The notes under the pieces were generated by a model that did not search any database, was not told where the DNA came from, and saw nothing but the letters and a program-made list of their open reading frames with translations. From Dehalococcoidia bacterium (GTDB lineage Bacteria > Chloroflexota > Dehalococcoidia > Tepidiformales > Tepidiformaceae), in contig JADYYG010000027.1 in NCBI GenBank assembly GCA_020853755.1, forward strand, positions 62,001 through 126,000: a DNA stretch of 64,000 nucleotides, in the 5' to 3' direction. Below, in pieces: positions 56,585-64,000 of this stretch. Position 1 is the first letter of the stretch; every line of letters starts with the position of its first letter. The position numbers were made by a program, and so were the translations under genes.

Positions 56585-57648
56585 GTACGGGCGCCCCGCA
56601 GCCGCGCGGCCTGCTCTATCGCTGGGCCTCGGTCCTGCCGCTTACGGAACGCACCCCCCGCATCACCCTCGGCGAGGGCGACACGCCGCTCGTGCGCTCG
56701 GCCGCCATCGAGAAGCTCTGCGGCCTCGACGAACTCTGGTTCAAGCTCGAAAGCTGCAACCCCACCGGCTCGTTCAAGGATCGCGGGATGGTTGTCGCGG
56801 TGGCCCGGGCGATCGAAGGCGGCGCGCGGGCGTTGATGTGCGCCAGCACCGGCAACACGAGCGCCAGCGCGGCCGCCTATGCCGCGAAGTGCGGGCTCGA
56901 ATGCTTCGTCCTCGTCCCGGGCGGCAAGGTCGCGGCCGGGAAGATGGCCCAGGCGGTGGCCTACGGCAGCCACATCATCGAAGTCGAAGGCAACTTCGAC
57001 GACGCACTGAACGCCGCACGGGCGCTGACCGCGAAGCACCCGGTCGCGCTCGTGAACTCGGTGAACCCGGATCGCATCCAGGGCCAAAAGACCGCCGCCT
57101 ACGAGATCTGCGAGTCGCTCGGCGATGCGCCGGACATCCTCGCCATCCCGGTCGGTAACGCAGGGAACATTACCGCGTACTGGAAGGGCTTCCTGGAGTG
57201 CGCCGAGACCGCGCGCGCATCGCTCCACCCGAAGATGTTCGGCTTCCAGGCGGCCGGCGCGGCCCCGCTCGTTGCTGGCCAGCCAGTAGCCGAACCGCAG
57301 ACGATCGCCACCGCGATCCGCATCGGCAAACCGGCCAGTTGGGCCGGCGCGACCGGCGCCCGTGACGAAAGCGGCGGCCGCATCGACGCCGTGACGGACG
57401 ACGAGATCCTCGAAGCCTACCGGCTGCTGGCCGGCAAAGAGGGCCTGTTCGTCGAACCGGCCAGCGCAGCCAGCGTCGCCGGCCTGCTGAAGGTGGGCCG
57501 CGCCGGCGGCATTCGCGGCGGGCGCGCCGTCGCCATCCTCACCGGCAACGGCCTGAAGGACCCGGACACCGCAACGTCCCAGTACACGCCGAAGATCACG
57601 AAGGCCGTGGCCTCAGTCGAAAGCGTCGAACGCGCGCTCGGCTGGTAA
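56581..57648 (+). CDS. thrC: Threonine synthase
   Basis: The 355-residue PLP enzyme converts phosphohomoserine to threonine. The PLP-binding Lys is K66 in CNPTGSFKDRG, the phosphate-binding loop is ASTGNTSASAAAYAAK, and a Gly-rich AIPVGNAGNITAYW loop is in the C-terminal half. The N-terminal LGEGDTPLVRS is typical. It overlaps the coiled-coil gene upstream by four bases, so it belongs to the hom operon. A homoserine kinase gene (thrB) is not found in the window and must be elsewhere or replaced. Confidence 0.95.
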   Translation: MSTGAPQPRGLLYRWASVLPLTERTPRITLGEGDTPLVRSAAIEKLCGLDELWFKLESCNPTGSFKDRGMVVAVARAIEGGARALMCASTGNTSASAAAYAAKCGLECFVLVPGGKVAAGKMAQAVAYGSHIIEVEGNFDDALNAARALTAKHPVALVNSVNPDRIQGQKTAAYEICESLGDAPDILAIPVGNAGNITAYWKGFLECAETARASLHPKMFGFQAAGAAPLVAGQPVAEPQTIATAIRIGKPASWAGATGARDESGGRIDAVTDDEILEAYRLLAGKEGLFVEPASAASVAGLLKVGRAGGIRGGRAVAILTGNGLKDPDTATSQYTPKITKAVASVESVERALGW

Positions 57649-57680
57649 ACCCGCCCACGCCGCCGCGCCCGCGAATCGCG

Positions 57681-57686
57681 TATCCT
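57681..57686 (+). promoter_or_regulatory. -10-like hexamer TATCCT, leaderless arrangement
   Basis: TATCCT ends six bases before the ATG at 57693, and no Shine-Dalgarno sequence is present. Confidence 0.45.
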
Positions 57687-57692
57687 CGAACT

Positions 57693-58070
57693 ATGGCCGA
57701 ACAGTACGCCGCCACCGATACTCGCACCGGGCTCGAAGTCGCCGTGACCGGCGATTTTCCGCCGCACCACGACGACCGCATCCGTATCGCACGGACGACC
57801 ACGCTGTTCACCCGCCTGATGTCCACCATCCTCGCCACCGAGAACGAGACGGAGCGCCGCGAGCGGTTTCACGCCATCGAGACCCAGCTCGAAATGGCCG
57901 ACGCGCTCATCCGCCAGGACATGGAAGAGGTCCAGCGGCTGATGAAGACCACCCTCGAAAAGATGGGCATCACCCCAGACCAGATGGACGAGATGGCGAA
58001 GAAGATCCTTGAACAGCTCCGCGAGGGCGGCGACTTCCCCGAGTTCCCGCTTAACCCGCCGGAGAACTGA
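57693..58070 (+). CDS. Small hypothetical protein
   Basis: The 125-residue product has a short variable start, then a helical core (IARTTTLFTRLMSTILATENETERRERFHAIETQLEMADALIRQDMEEVQRLMKTTLEKM spread over about residues 34-93) with charged heptads, and a proline-rich end (FPEFPLNPPEN). No membrane segment or known domain was found. The start ATG follows a -10-like TATCCT by six bases. Its last 20 bases overlap, tail to tail, the end of the convergent gene on the other strand. Confidence 0.65.
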   Translation: MAEQYAATDTRTGLEVAVTGDFPPHHDDRIRIARTTTLFTRLMSTILATENETERRERFHAIETQLEMADALIRQDMEEVQRLMKTTLEKMGITPDQMDEMAKKILEQLREGGDFPEFPLNPPEN

Positions 58071-58623
58071 CCGCCGCAGGGTAGATCGCCCGGTAAGCGT
58101 CGAACATCTCGCCACCCATGGCTTCGAGGTCTGCCGGGCCGCCCGTGTGCCGGACGCCCGCCGCAACATCCCGCCAGAGATTCAGCACAGCCCCGAGTTG
58201 CTCGCGGTGATTGCAGGCGTACGCCACCGAAACGCCCTCGATGGCTTCGCCCAGTGCGTGCTCGGATGTGTCGCCAGCCCGTGTCGCGGACCATGCTGCC
58301 GCCGTCGCGATGTGGTCCCACGGCCACGCGAGCACCGTGTTCTGGCGGTCGGCGAGCGATGCCCGGAAGCCGTCGGCGGTCCGCTTAGCGACCAACGCTG
58401 CCTCCCCGTGGACCGGACCGGGCGCAGGCCGGGCGAACTGCTCAGGCCGCGCGAATGCCGCTCCGGACAGCAAGGAGCCGGCGCTCGCACAGAGCCGCTC
58501 GACCGTGGCGAACGGCAGATCCGCTGTGGTCGCGCCGTTGGCGAACTGGCGCAGCAGCCACTCGCCAAAGCCGGGCACGGCCGGTTCCGGCGACGGAGGC
58601 GCTTTGCGGCGAAGCAGGTTCAT
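58051..58623 (-). CDS. Hypothetical protein
   Basis: The 190-residue product begins at ATG 58623 beneath GGAGGGAG, a strong but very close Shine-Dalgarno site. It has no signal peptide or membrane segment. Segments ATTADLPFATVERLCASAGSLLSG and RTADGFRASLADRQNTVLAWPWDHIATAAAWSATRAG look helical. No family was recognised. The gene's 3' end overlaps the + strand gene by 20 bases, and its start lies 38 bases beyond the stop codon of the MFS gene on the same strand. Confidence 0.6.
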   Translation of the reverse strand: MNLLRRKAPPSPEPAVPGFGEWLLRQFANGATTADLPFATVERLCASAGSLLSGAAFARPEQFARPAPGPVHGEAALVAKRTADGFRASLADRQNTVLAWPWDHIATAAAWSATRAGDTSEHALGEAIEGVSVAYACNHREQLGAVLNLWRDVAAGVRHTGGPADLEAMGGEMFDAYRAIYPAAVSSPAG

Positions 58624-58661
58624 CTCCCTCCATCATCGGCAGGCGGGGCAGCACCCCGCAA

Positions 58662-59936
58662 TCAGGAAGCCCCCGCCATCTCGATGGAGGCGTCACTGGC
58701 CCGCCTGACCTTCGCAAGCGGGGAGAACGCAAGCACGGCAGACGCGCCGTACATCAGGCCTACGCCTACGAAGAGCGTGGCGCGGAAGCCGATGACCGCG
58801 CCGAGGACGCCCCCAAGGGCCGTTCCCACGAGTGCGAATCCGAAGCTGATGAGCCGGAAGTTCGCGAACAGCCGGCCCTGCATGCGCTCCGGCACGCTGC
58901 TCTGCTTCAGGCTCACGTCGTGGATCTCCCAGAGCGCCCAGAACGGGTCGGTGACCACCTGGTTCGCGACCAGGAAGGCGATGCCGAGCGCGTTATTGCC
59001 GGCGCACAGCGGCATGAACAGCATTCCCGTTGCGCGCATGAATGAGGAAACGGCGAGCGTCCGGCCGACGCCGCCGAAGAAGAGCGTCCCCCGGTTCGCC
59101 AGGTACGCTCCTCCGAGCGAGGTAACGCCGCCGACGGCGAAGATCAGACCGAGCACGCCCGCCTCGAACCCAAGTTCCTGGTTCAGGTAGAGCAGGAAGA
59201 CGGTCGTGATCGTGCGCTCGGAAGCAGCCGAGAGGCACTCGGCCAGCGCCATCGCCCGGAGGATGGGGTTGCGAACGACGAGTCCCGCGCCGTCCCGCGC
59301 CTCACGCCAGAAGTGTTCTGTGTCCGCGTCCCGCTCGACCGGTGGTTCGGGCTGGCGGATTCGCCAGATGAAATAGGCTGAGACCACGAACGAGGCGGCG
59401 TCGACAGCCACAGCGCCCGGCGCCTTCAACAACTGCACCAGCCAGCCGCTGATGCCGAAGCTGCCCACTTCGGCGACGGATGCTGTCGCCGAGAGGCGGG
59501 CGTTGCCTTCGAGCAGTTCATCGCGGCTGACGAGCGTCGGCAGGTAGCTCTGGTAGGCCGCCTGGAAGAACACGCTGAGCACGCTGGTGACCACGGAAAC
59601 GGCGTAGAGCTGCCATATGCCGAGCACTCCCGCTGCCGCCGCGAGTGGCACGGTAAACAGGGCTGCCGCGCGGCCGAGGTCACTGACGATGAGAATTGGC
59701 CGCCGGGGCAGGCGGTCCACCCAGACGCCTGCGACGGGACTGACAAGGAAGCCTGGCACAAGCTGGCAGGCGCCGAGAATCGCGACCTGTGCCGCCGATG
59801 CGTGGAGGAACTCGATGGCCGTGAAGCTCAGCGCGATGTAGCCGATGAGCGAGCCGAACGTGGAGGTGGTTGTGCCCGCCCACAGGCGGACAAAGTCGGG
59901 GTGGGCCCAGAGGCCCCTGGAGAATCGCGAACGCAT
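58662..59936 (-). CDS. MFS transporter
   Basis: The 424-residue membrane protein has about twelve hydrophobic segments. The loop after segment 2 reads SPVAGVWVDRLPRRPILIVSDL, the MFS motif. Another typical feature is the N-terminal WAHPDFVRLWAGTTTSTFGSLIGYIALS. It belongs to the same MFS_3-like exporter group as the protein at 16417. The central loop is charged (RQPEPPVERDADTEHFW). The exported substrate is unknown. No regulator of its own is seen in the region. Confidence 0.9.
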   Translation of the reverse strand: MRSRFSRGLWAHPDFVRLWAGTTTSTFGSLIGYIALSFTAIEFLHASAAQVAILGACQLVPGFLVSPVAGVWVDRLPRRPILIVSDLGRAAALFTVPLAAAAGVLGIWQLYAVSVVTSVLSVFFQAAYQSYLPTLVSRDELLEGNARLSATASVAEVGSFGISGWLVQLLKAPGAVAVDAASFVVSAYFIWRIRQPEPPVERDADTEHFWREARDGAGLVVRNPILRAMALAECLSAASERTITTVFLLYLNQELGFEAGVLGLIFAVGGVTSLGGAYLANRGTLFFGGVGRTLAVSSFMRATGMLFMPLCAGNNALGIAFLVANQVVTDPFWALWEIHDVSLKQSSVPERMQGRLFANFRLISFGFALVGTALGGVLGAVIGFRATLFVGVGLMYGASAVLAFSPLAKVRRASDASIEMAGAS

Positions 59937-60031
59937 GGATGGTTACCCGGGAAGACTCGTGCCGACGGCGCGTGGGGGCGCCGCTGGCGAAGGTCAATCG
60001 CGCACAAACCCGCACCCGGAGGGTGTGGGTG

Positions 60032-60046
60032 ACCGGCCAGGCCGGT
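60032..60046. promoter_or_regulatory. Palindrome ACCGGCCAGGCCGGT
   Basis: Seven-base arms flank a single A. The element lies between the MFS and oxidase genes and could be a protein-binding site or a hairpin with no biological role. Confidence 0.3.
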
Positions 60047-60190
60047 GCGGGCGCGCGGCCGTTATGCCGCGGCGGTGCGGAGGATGATGCGTTCGCGGAC
60101 CTTCATTTCACTCAACCTCGGCCGCGAAGCGTAGGGCCCCGGCACGCTACCGGCGAATGGCCGCCGCCGCGCGGCCCAAACAAAAAGGAA

Positions 60191-60205
60191 TGTCCGAACG
60201 GGACA
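60191..60205. promoter_or_regulatory. Inverted repeat TGTCC-GAACG-GGACA, possible operator of the oxidase operon
   Basis: Perfect five-base arms are separated by five bases, about 100 bases before the oxidase subunit II start. The spacing suits a dimeric regulator. Confidence 0.35.
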
Positions 60206-60305
60206 AATTGCTCTCCCACTCGTACGTACTCGCTGCGCCATGCCCTCCATAGCATCCCTCGTCGAAGATCCGCGCGGTGCGTGGGCGAACCTTCCGGGAG
60301 TACGT

Positions 60306-61070
60306 GTGCACATCAAACATCTTATACCGGCGGCGGTGTTGTGGGTCATCATCACCGCCGTCGGCGAACTCTTGGTCATCGCGAACCTCTACCCCACCGT
60401 CGGCTCCCTCGAAGCCGACGACTTCGACTGGATCTTCCGGTTCCTCCTCGCCATCGGTGTCCCCGTCTTCGCCTTCGTCATCGCCGCGATCGTGTACTCC
60501 ATGTACGCCTTCCGCAGCGCGAAGGGTGACGAAATGGGCAGCACCATTCGCGGCAACGGCTGGTTCCCGCGCATCTGGCTCATCGTCACCGGCGGGCTTG
60601 CAGCGTTCGTCATGGTCTTCCCGGGCCTGACAGGACTCCAGAAGCTCCAGTCAGACCGCACCGCCTATGGCTGGGGCGACACGGAAGCGGATGTGGTCAT
60701 CCATGCCACCGGCGCCCAGTTCAACTGGACCTTCACCTTCGCCGACGGCACCGAAGTGAACATCATCAAGGGCAAGGAACTCGTCCTCCCGGTGCACCAG
60801 AAAGTGCGCTTCAACATCGACTCCGTGGACGTCGTCCATTCGCTCTGGATCCCGGCTTTCCGCATGAAGATCGACGCCATCCCGGGGCGCACGACCTACA
60901 TGACCGTGGAGCCGACGGTCAAAGGCTCGTACGCCGAAGACCAGTCATTCCGCGTGCAGTGCGCCGAACTCTGCGGCCTGGACCATTCGGTCATGAACTT
61001 CCCTATCCGGGTCGTTGAGAAACCCGAGTTCGACCAGTGGCTGGCCAGCCTGAAGACAGGAGCGAAGTAG
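60306..61070 (+). CDS. ctaC: Cytochrome c oxidase subunit II
   Basis: The 254-residue protein has two N-terminal membrane helices (about residues 7-27 and 46-68), with a third hydrophobic stretch (about 90-107), and a C-terminal CuA cupredoxin domain. The CuA ligands are clear: His in DVVHSLWIP, then CAELCGLDHSVM, giving the C-x3-C, His and Met set. GTG 60306 has GGGAG five bases upstream and the protein then starts at the first helix. There is no lipobox. It is the first gene of the oxidase operon. Confidence 0.93.
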   Translation: MHIKHLIPAAVLWVIITAVGELLVIANLYPTVGSLEADDFDWIFRFLLAIGVPVFAFVIAAIVYSMYAFRSAKGDEMGSTIRGNGWFPRIWLIVTGGLAAFVMVFPGLTGLQKLQSDRTAYGWGDTEADVVIHATGAQFNWTFTFADGTEVNIIKGKELVLPVHQKVRFNIDSVDVVHSLWIPAFRMKIDAIPGRTTYMTVEPTVKGSYAEDQSFRVQCAELCGLDHSVMNFPIRVVEKPEFDQWLASLKTGAK

Positions 61071-61074
61071 TCCC

Positions 61075-62934
61075 ATGTACGCAGCAAAATCGGTTAGCGG
61101 GGGCATTGGGCTGGGCCTCATCGGCTTCTACCTCGGCCTCGGGTTCATCGCCCTCCTGCGCTGGACGCTCGGCTACCCCGAGCCGTGGGGCGGCGAAATC
61201 AACATCATCGGCGGGTACATCTTCGGCCTCATCGGCTGGCTGATGGGCGTCGGCATGTGGGGTATCTGGGGCCGCGAGTGGTTCGGTCAGCGAACCTACC
61301 CGCGCAAGGCGCCCGGCTGGCAGCGGTACTTCACGTTCAACACGGACCACAAGGTCATCGGCGTCCAGTACACCGTCACCTTCATCATCGTCTTCCTCCT
61401 CGCGGGAGCGCTGGCGATGATGATGCGGCTCGAACTGGCGAATTCGGGCATGCAGTTCCTGAGCCACGCCCAGTACAACGGCACGATGAGCCTGCACGGC
61501 ACGCTGATGATCGCGGTGGCGGTCGCGGCGGTGATCGGCGGTATCGGCAACTACGCCATCCCTCTCCTCATCGGCGCCGAAGACATGGCCTTCCCGCGGC
61601 TCAACGCGCTCACCTTCTGGCTCGTCCCGCCGGTGGCGGTGGCGCTGCTTTCGACGCCCTTCCTGGGCGGGATGGAGACGGGCTGGACCGCATACCCGCC
61701 GCTTTCGGTGACCACGAACAGCGCCCAGATCATGTTCGACCTCGGCATCATCACGTTCGGGCTCACGTCGATCCTCGGCGGTCTGAACTTCCTCGTCACG
61801 ATCATGTTCATGCGCGCTCCCGGCCTCAGCTGGGGGAGGCTGCCCATCTTCGTCTGGGCCATCTTCGCCACCTCCTGGATCGCGCTTCTTTACACGCAGG
61901 GCTTCGCCGTCGCGCTCCTCCTCATCGCCCTCGACCGCGTCGCCGGCATGGCGTTCTTCAACTCGACAGCGGGCGGCGACCCGTTGCTCTACCAGCACGT
62001 CTTCTGGTTCTACTCCCACCCGGCTGTGTACATCATGGTGCTGCCCGGCTTCGGGATGGCGCTCGAAATCATCGCCCACTTCTCCAGGAAGCCGCTGTTC
62101 GCCTACCGGTACGCCGTCGGCGCGTTCCTCGGCATCCTCGGGTTGAGCGGCGTGGTCTGGGCCCACCACATGTTCACGGCGGGCATCCCGAACTACCTGC
62201 ACGGCCCGTTCCTCGTCGCGACCGAGCTCATTTCCGTCCCGACGGGCCTCGTCTTCCTCTCCGCGCTTGGCACCATCTGGATGGGGAAGCTCTGGCTGAA
62301 GACGCCGATGCTCTTCGCGCTGGCTGTCATCTTCAACTTCGGCTGCGGCGGCGTGACCGGCATCTTCCTCGCCGACGTGCCGACCGACATCCATCTCCAG
62401 GACACCTACTTCGTGGTGGCCCATTTCCACTACACCATCGTCGGCGGCGAAATCTTCGGGCTGTTCGCGGGCATCTACTACTACTTCCCGAAGATCACCG
62501 GCCGGATGTACAACGAGACGCTCGGCAAGTTGCAGTTCTGGTGGATGTTCATCGCCTTCAACGTGACGTTCTTCACCATGCACCTGCCAGGCGTCCAGGG
62601 CATGAACCGCCGCATCGCCGACTACCAGTCCGGGCTCGACACGGTGAACCTCATCGTCAGTCTCTCGGGGCTGTTCCTCGGCGCGTCGTTCATCCTCTTC
62701 GTCTACAACATGATCAACTCGTGGATTCGCGGGCCGCTGGCCGGGGATAACCCCTGGCAGGTGCGCACGCTCGAATGGCAGGTGTCCTCGCCTCCGCCGC
62801 TCGAGAACTTCCCGACGCCCCCGGTGGTCCAGGGCCATCCGTACGACTACGGCGTGCCGGGTTCGGTTCATGGCGTATTCCCGGGCCAGAAGCTCGGCGG
62901 TGTGCCGGTTGTTGGCGGCGGTGGTGGCCAGTGA
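61075..62934 (+). CDS. ctaD: Cytochrome c oxidase subunit I (A2-type heme-copper oxidase)
   Basis: The 619-residue core subunit reduces oxygen to water and pumps protons. Heme and copper ligands are visible: the low-spin heme His in MSLHGTLMI and in VVAHFHYTIV, the CuB ligands in WAHHMFTAGI, and the His-Tyr cross-link region FWFYSHPAVYIMVLPGFG. In A1-type enzymes the last segment contains GHPEVY with a D-channel Glu; here it is YSHPAVY, the mark of the A2 subtype. It starts five bases after subunit II, and the N-terminus has extra membrane helices. Confidence 0.95.
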   Translation: MYAAKSVSGGIGLGLIGFYLGLGFIALLRWTLGYPEPWGGEINIIGGYIFGLIGWLMGVGMWGIWGREWFGQRTYPRKAPGWQRYFTFNTDHKVIGVQYTVTFIIVFLLAGALAMMMRLELANSGMQFLSHAQYNGTMSLHGTLMIAVAVAAVIGGIGNYAIPLLIGAEDMAFPRLNALTFWLVPPVAVALLSTPFLGGMETGWTAYPPLSVTTNSAQIMFDLGIITFGLTSILGGLNFLVTIMFMRAPGLSWGRLPIFVWAIFATSWIALLYTQGFAVALLLIALDRVAGMAFFNSTAGGDPLLYQHVFWFYSHPAVYIMVLPGFGMALEIIAHFSRKPLFAYRYAVGAFLGILGLSGVVWAHHMFTAGIPNYLHGPFLVATELISVPTGLVFLSALGTIWMGKLWLKTPMLFALAVIFNFGCGGVTGIFLADVPTDIHLQDTYFVVAHFHYTIVGGEIFGLFAGIYYYFPKITGRMYNETLGKLQFWWMFIAFNVTFFTMHLPGVQGMNRRIADYQSGLDTVNLIVSLSGLFLGASFILFVYNMINSWIRGPLAGDNPWQVRTLEWQVSSPPPLENFPTPPVVQGHPYDYGVPGSVHGVFPGQKLGGVPVVGGGGGQ

Positions 62935-62974
62935 GCAGCACAACCCTCTTCTCCATCCATCCCCGGAGTGACCG

Positions 62975-63178
62975 ATGACCGCAGCAATGCAAAAAGGCCT
63001 CATCGTGGCCGTGATCCTGGCTGTCCTGACTGTTGCCGAGTACATCTTTGCCACCTCGGTGACACAGACCGAGACGCAGTTCATCGGCCTGGCGGTGACG
63101 GCAATCGGGAAGGCCGCGCTGATCTGCTACTACTTCATGCATATCTACCGTCTCTGGCGCGCCGAGGAGGCCCACTAA
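62975..63178 (+). CDS. Small cytochrome c oxidase subunit IV (caa3-type)
   Basis: The 67-residue product has two membrane helices (about residues 8-27 and 36-56), as in prokaryotic caa3-type oxidase subunit IV. The last part, ICYYFMHIYRLWRAEEAH, is typical. It helps stabilise the oxidase complex. CGGAG precedes the ATG, and the stop TAA is immediately followed by the ATG of subunit III. No enzyme activity of its own is expected. Confidence 0.85.
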   Translation: MTAAMQKGLIVAVILAVLTVAEYIFATSVTQTETQFIGLAVTAIGKAALICYYFMHIYRLWRAEEAH

Positions 63179-63742
63179 ATGGCAGTTGCCGCATCGGCCG
63201 CTCACGGCCACGCCACCCACAACCCTGTCAGGTTCAACCGGCTCGGGCTCTGGCTCTTCTTCTTCAGCGAGTCCATCCTCTTCGGGCTGCTGCTCACCAC
63301 GCGCTTCTTCCTCGAAGGTATCGAGCGCGAGCACGTCGACCAGCACCTCGGCCTCGCGATCACCATCATCCTCCTGCTCAGCTCGCTGACCGCCTTCACG
63401 GCTGAGACAGCGATCGAGCACAACAACCAGCGCGTGGCGAACTGGTTCCTGATGGCGACCATCGTGCTCGGCATCATCTTCGCGGCCGGCGTCGGCTTCG
63501 AATGGAAGACGGCCGAGTTCAGCCGCCACGAGGCGTTCGGCAGCGTCTTCTTCACGATGACCGGCATCCACGCCGCGCACGTGGTCAGCGGCATCGGCAT
63601 CCTCTTCCTCGTCTGGATCCAGTTGAAGCGCGGCAAGTTCAACTCGAAGAACCACTGGCCCGTGAGCGGCTCGGTGATGTACTGGCACTTCGTCGACGTG
63701 GTCTGGGTGTTCTTCTATCCGGCGCTCTACCTGGTGAAATGA
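63179..63742 (+). CDS. ctaE: Cytochrome c oxidase subunit III
   Basis: The 187-residue protein has about five membrane helices, the short bacterial form of subunit III. Typical parts are RLGLWLFFFSESILFGLLLTTRFFL, the FETAIEHNNQR-like ETAIEHNNQRVANWFLMATIVLGI, and GIHAAHVVSGIGILFLVWI. The end WHFVDVVWVFFYPALYLV is the hallmark subunit III C-terminus. The start follows the subunit IV stop directly, and its stop overlaps the next ATG (ATGA). Confidence 0.93.
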   Translation: MAVAASAAHGHATHNPVRFNRLGLWLFFFSESILFGLLLTTRFFLEGIEREHVDQHLGLAITIILLLSSLTAFTAETAIEHNNQRVANWFLMATIVLGIIFAAGVGFEWKTAEFSRHEAFGSVFFTMTGIHAAHVVSGIGILFLVWIQLKRGKFNSKNHWPVSGSVMYWHFVDVVWVFFYPALYLVK

Positions 63743-64000
63743 CGGTTCTCCGCGCGCCGCTGTTTCGCTACCTGCTGGCCTGGATGGCGGGCGGCACGGT
63801 GGTCGGCTGGATTGTGGGCGTCATCTGGTGGGCGATGCTCACCCCCACGGCGCCCTCAACCCCGCGCACCATCAACATCCCCCCCGGGGCGGCGGCCGCT
63901 ATCGCCCGGGGCGAAGTCCCGCCGGGCATCCCGTCGGTGCTGTCGCTGAACTCGGCGGGCAAGCTGCTGGTTTCGAACCACGACACCGCGGAGCACCTCA
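63739..64000 (+). CDS. Membrane-anchored cupredoxin-like protein (3' end outside window)
   Basis: The first 87 residues of an open frame start at ATG 63739, overlapping the subunit III stop by four bases (ATGA). It has an N-terminal membrane segment (about residues 10-33, YLLAWMAGGTVVGWIVGVIWWAML) and then a beta-rich part with GIPSVLSLNSAGKLLVSNHDTAEHL, which resembles the start of a cupredoxin-like domain with a His ligand. The reading frame continues past the window. Cupredoxins next to oxidase genes are candidates for electron donors or copper carriers. Confidence 0.6.
   Translation, partial: MTVLRAPLFRYLLAWMAGGTVVGWIVGVIWWAMLTPTAPSTPRTINIPPGAAAAIARGEVPPGIPSVLSLNSAGKLLVSNHDTAEHL

Larger units (their letters stand above)
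59937..60305. other. 369-bp divergent intergenic region before the cytochrome oxidase operon
   Basis: Here are a near-perfect palindrome ACCGGCCAGGCCGGT (60032-60046), an inverted repeat TGTCC-N5-GGACA (60191-60205), and several GC-rich stretches. An ATG-led frame from 60240 that reaches the oxidase gene uses rare codons (ATA, GCA, GTA) and was not taken as coding. No tRNA or other RNA gene was seen. Confidence 0.5.

Noticed and set aside
60240-60305. Upstream ATG start for cytochrome oxidase subunit II
   Set aside because: The extra 22 codons use codons that are rare here, have no homology to subunit II, and GTG 60306 has a good GGGAG site.
61003-63084. Long antisense open frame of about 690 codons opposite the oxidase genes
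   Set aside because: It mirrors the codon pattern of the real subunit I gene, has a highly charged low-complexity product, and no ribosome-binding site. High-GC shadow frame.

Overview
The window is about 64 kb of a GC-rich bacterial chromosome, densely packed with genes on both strands and cut at both ends (the 3' part of uvrB at the left edge, a cytochrome oxidase associated gene at the right edge). No tRNA, rRNA, insertion sequence, prophage or CRISPR array was recognised. The gene content suggests a free-living aerobic heterotroph: cofactor F420-type enzymes (two luciferase-like oxidoreductases and a Ddn-like protein), many acyl-CoA enzymes, an A2-type cytochrome c oxidase, and no outer-membrane genes. 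This fits Chloroflexota (Dehalococcoidia, Tepidiforma-like) best. That assignment is an inference from content, and Actinomycetota cannot be excluded.

Layout. 1-2 kb: DNA repair (uvrB end, ruvC) and an orphan CopG-type antitoxin. 2-6.6 kb: an M20 peptidase, a two-gene toxin/antitoxin-like module, and a CaiB-type CoA-transferase coupled to an acyl-CoA dehydrogenase. 6.7-11.7 kb: a divergent DnaA paralogue, a MerR regulator, moaA and an ABC-F protein. 11.8-17.9 kb: hydrolase, acyl-CoA dehydrogenase-like protein, 2-hydroxyacid dehydrogenase, glutamate dehydrogenase, MFS exporter. 18-21.8 kb: a peptide-type ABC importer operon without ATPase genes. 22-33 kb: mixed enzymes, including a chorismate mutase of the yeast (AroQ-beta) type, F420-type enzymes, gamma-glutamyltransferase, ThpR and a PIG-L deacetylase. 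33.2-40 kb: an acyl-CoA cluster built around a single-chain BC-BCCP-CT carboxylase. 40-48.6 kb: HD-GYP protein, P450, MaoC hydratase, acyl-CoA dehydrogenase-like protein, PHP phosphoesterase. 48.7-57.6 kb: a housekeeping run on the + strand (ferredoxin, rplY, rpsF-ssb-rpsR, a PpiC-type foldase, hom, a coiled-coil protein, thrC). 60.3 kb to the end: the cytochrome c oxidase operon.

Regulation. At least ten genes have a TANNNT -10-like hexamer ending 6-10 bases before the start codon and no Shine-Dalgarno sequence, which suggests widespread leaderless transcription. Other genes have clear GGAG/GGAGG sites. Two near-identical structured elements precede rpsF and rpsR and match what is known of the S6:S18 autoregulatory mRNA motif; the second one pairs with the rpsR Shine-Dalgarno sequence. 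A structured, terminator-ended minus-strand element lies upstream of the P450 gene.

Most notable observations: the duplicated S6:S18-type leader, the eukaryotic-type chorismate mutase with its catalytic residues retained, the single-chain acyl-CoA carboxylase cluster, the leaderless promoter pattern, the divergent DnaA paralogue, and a coiled-coil gene translationally coupled between hom and thrC.
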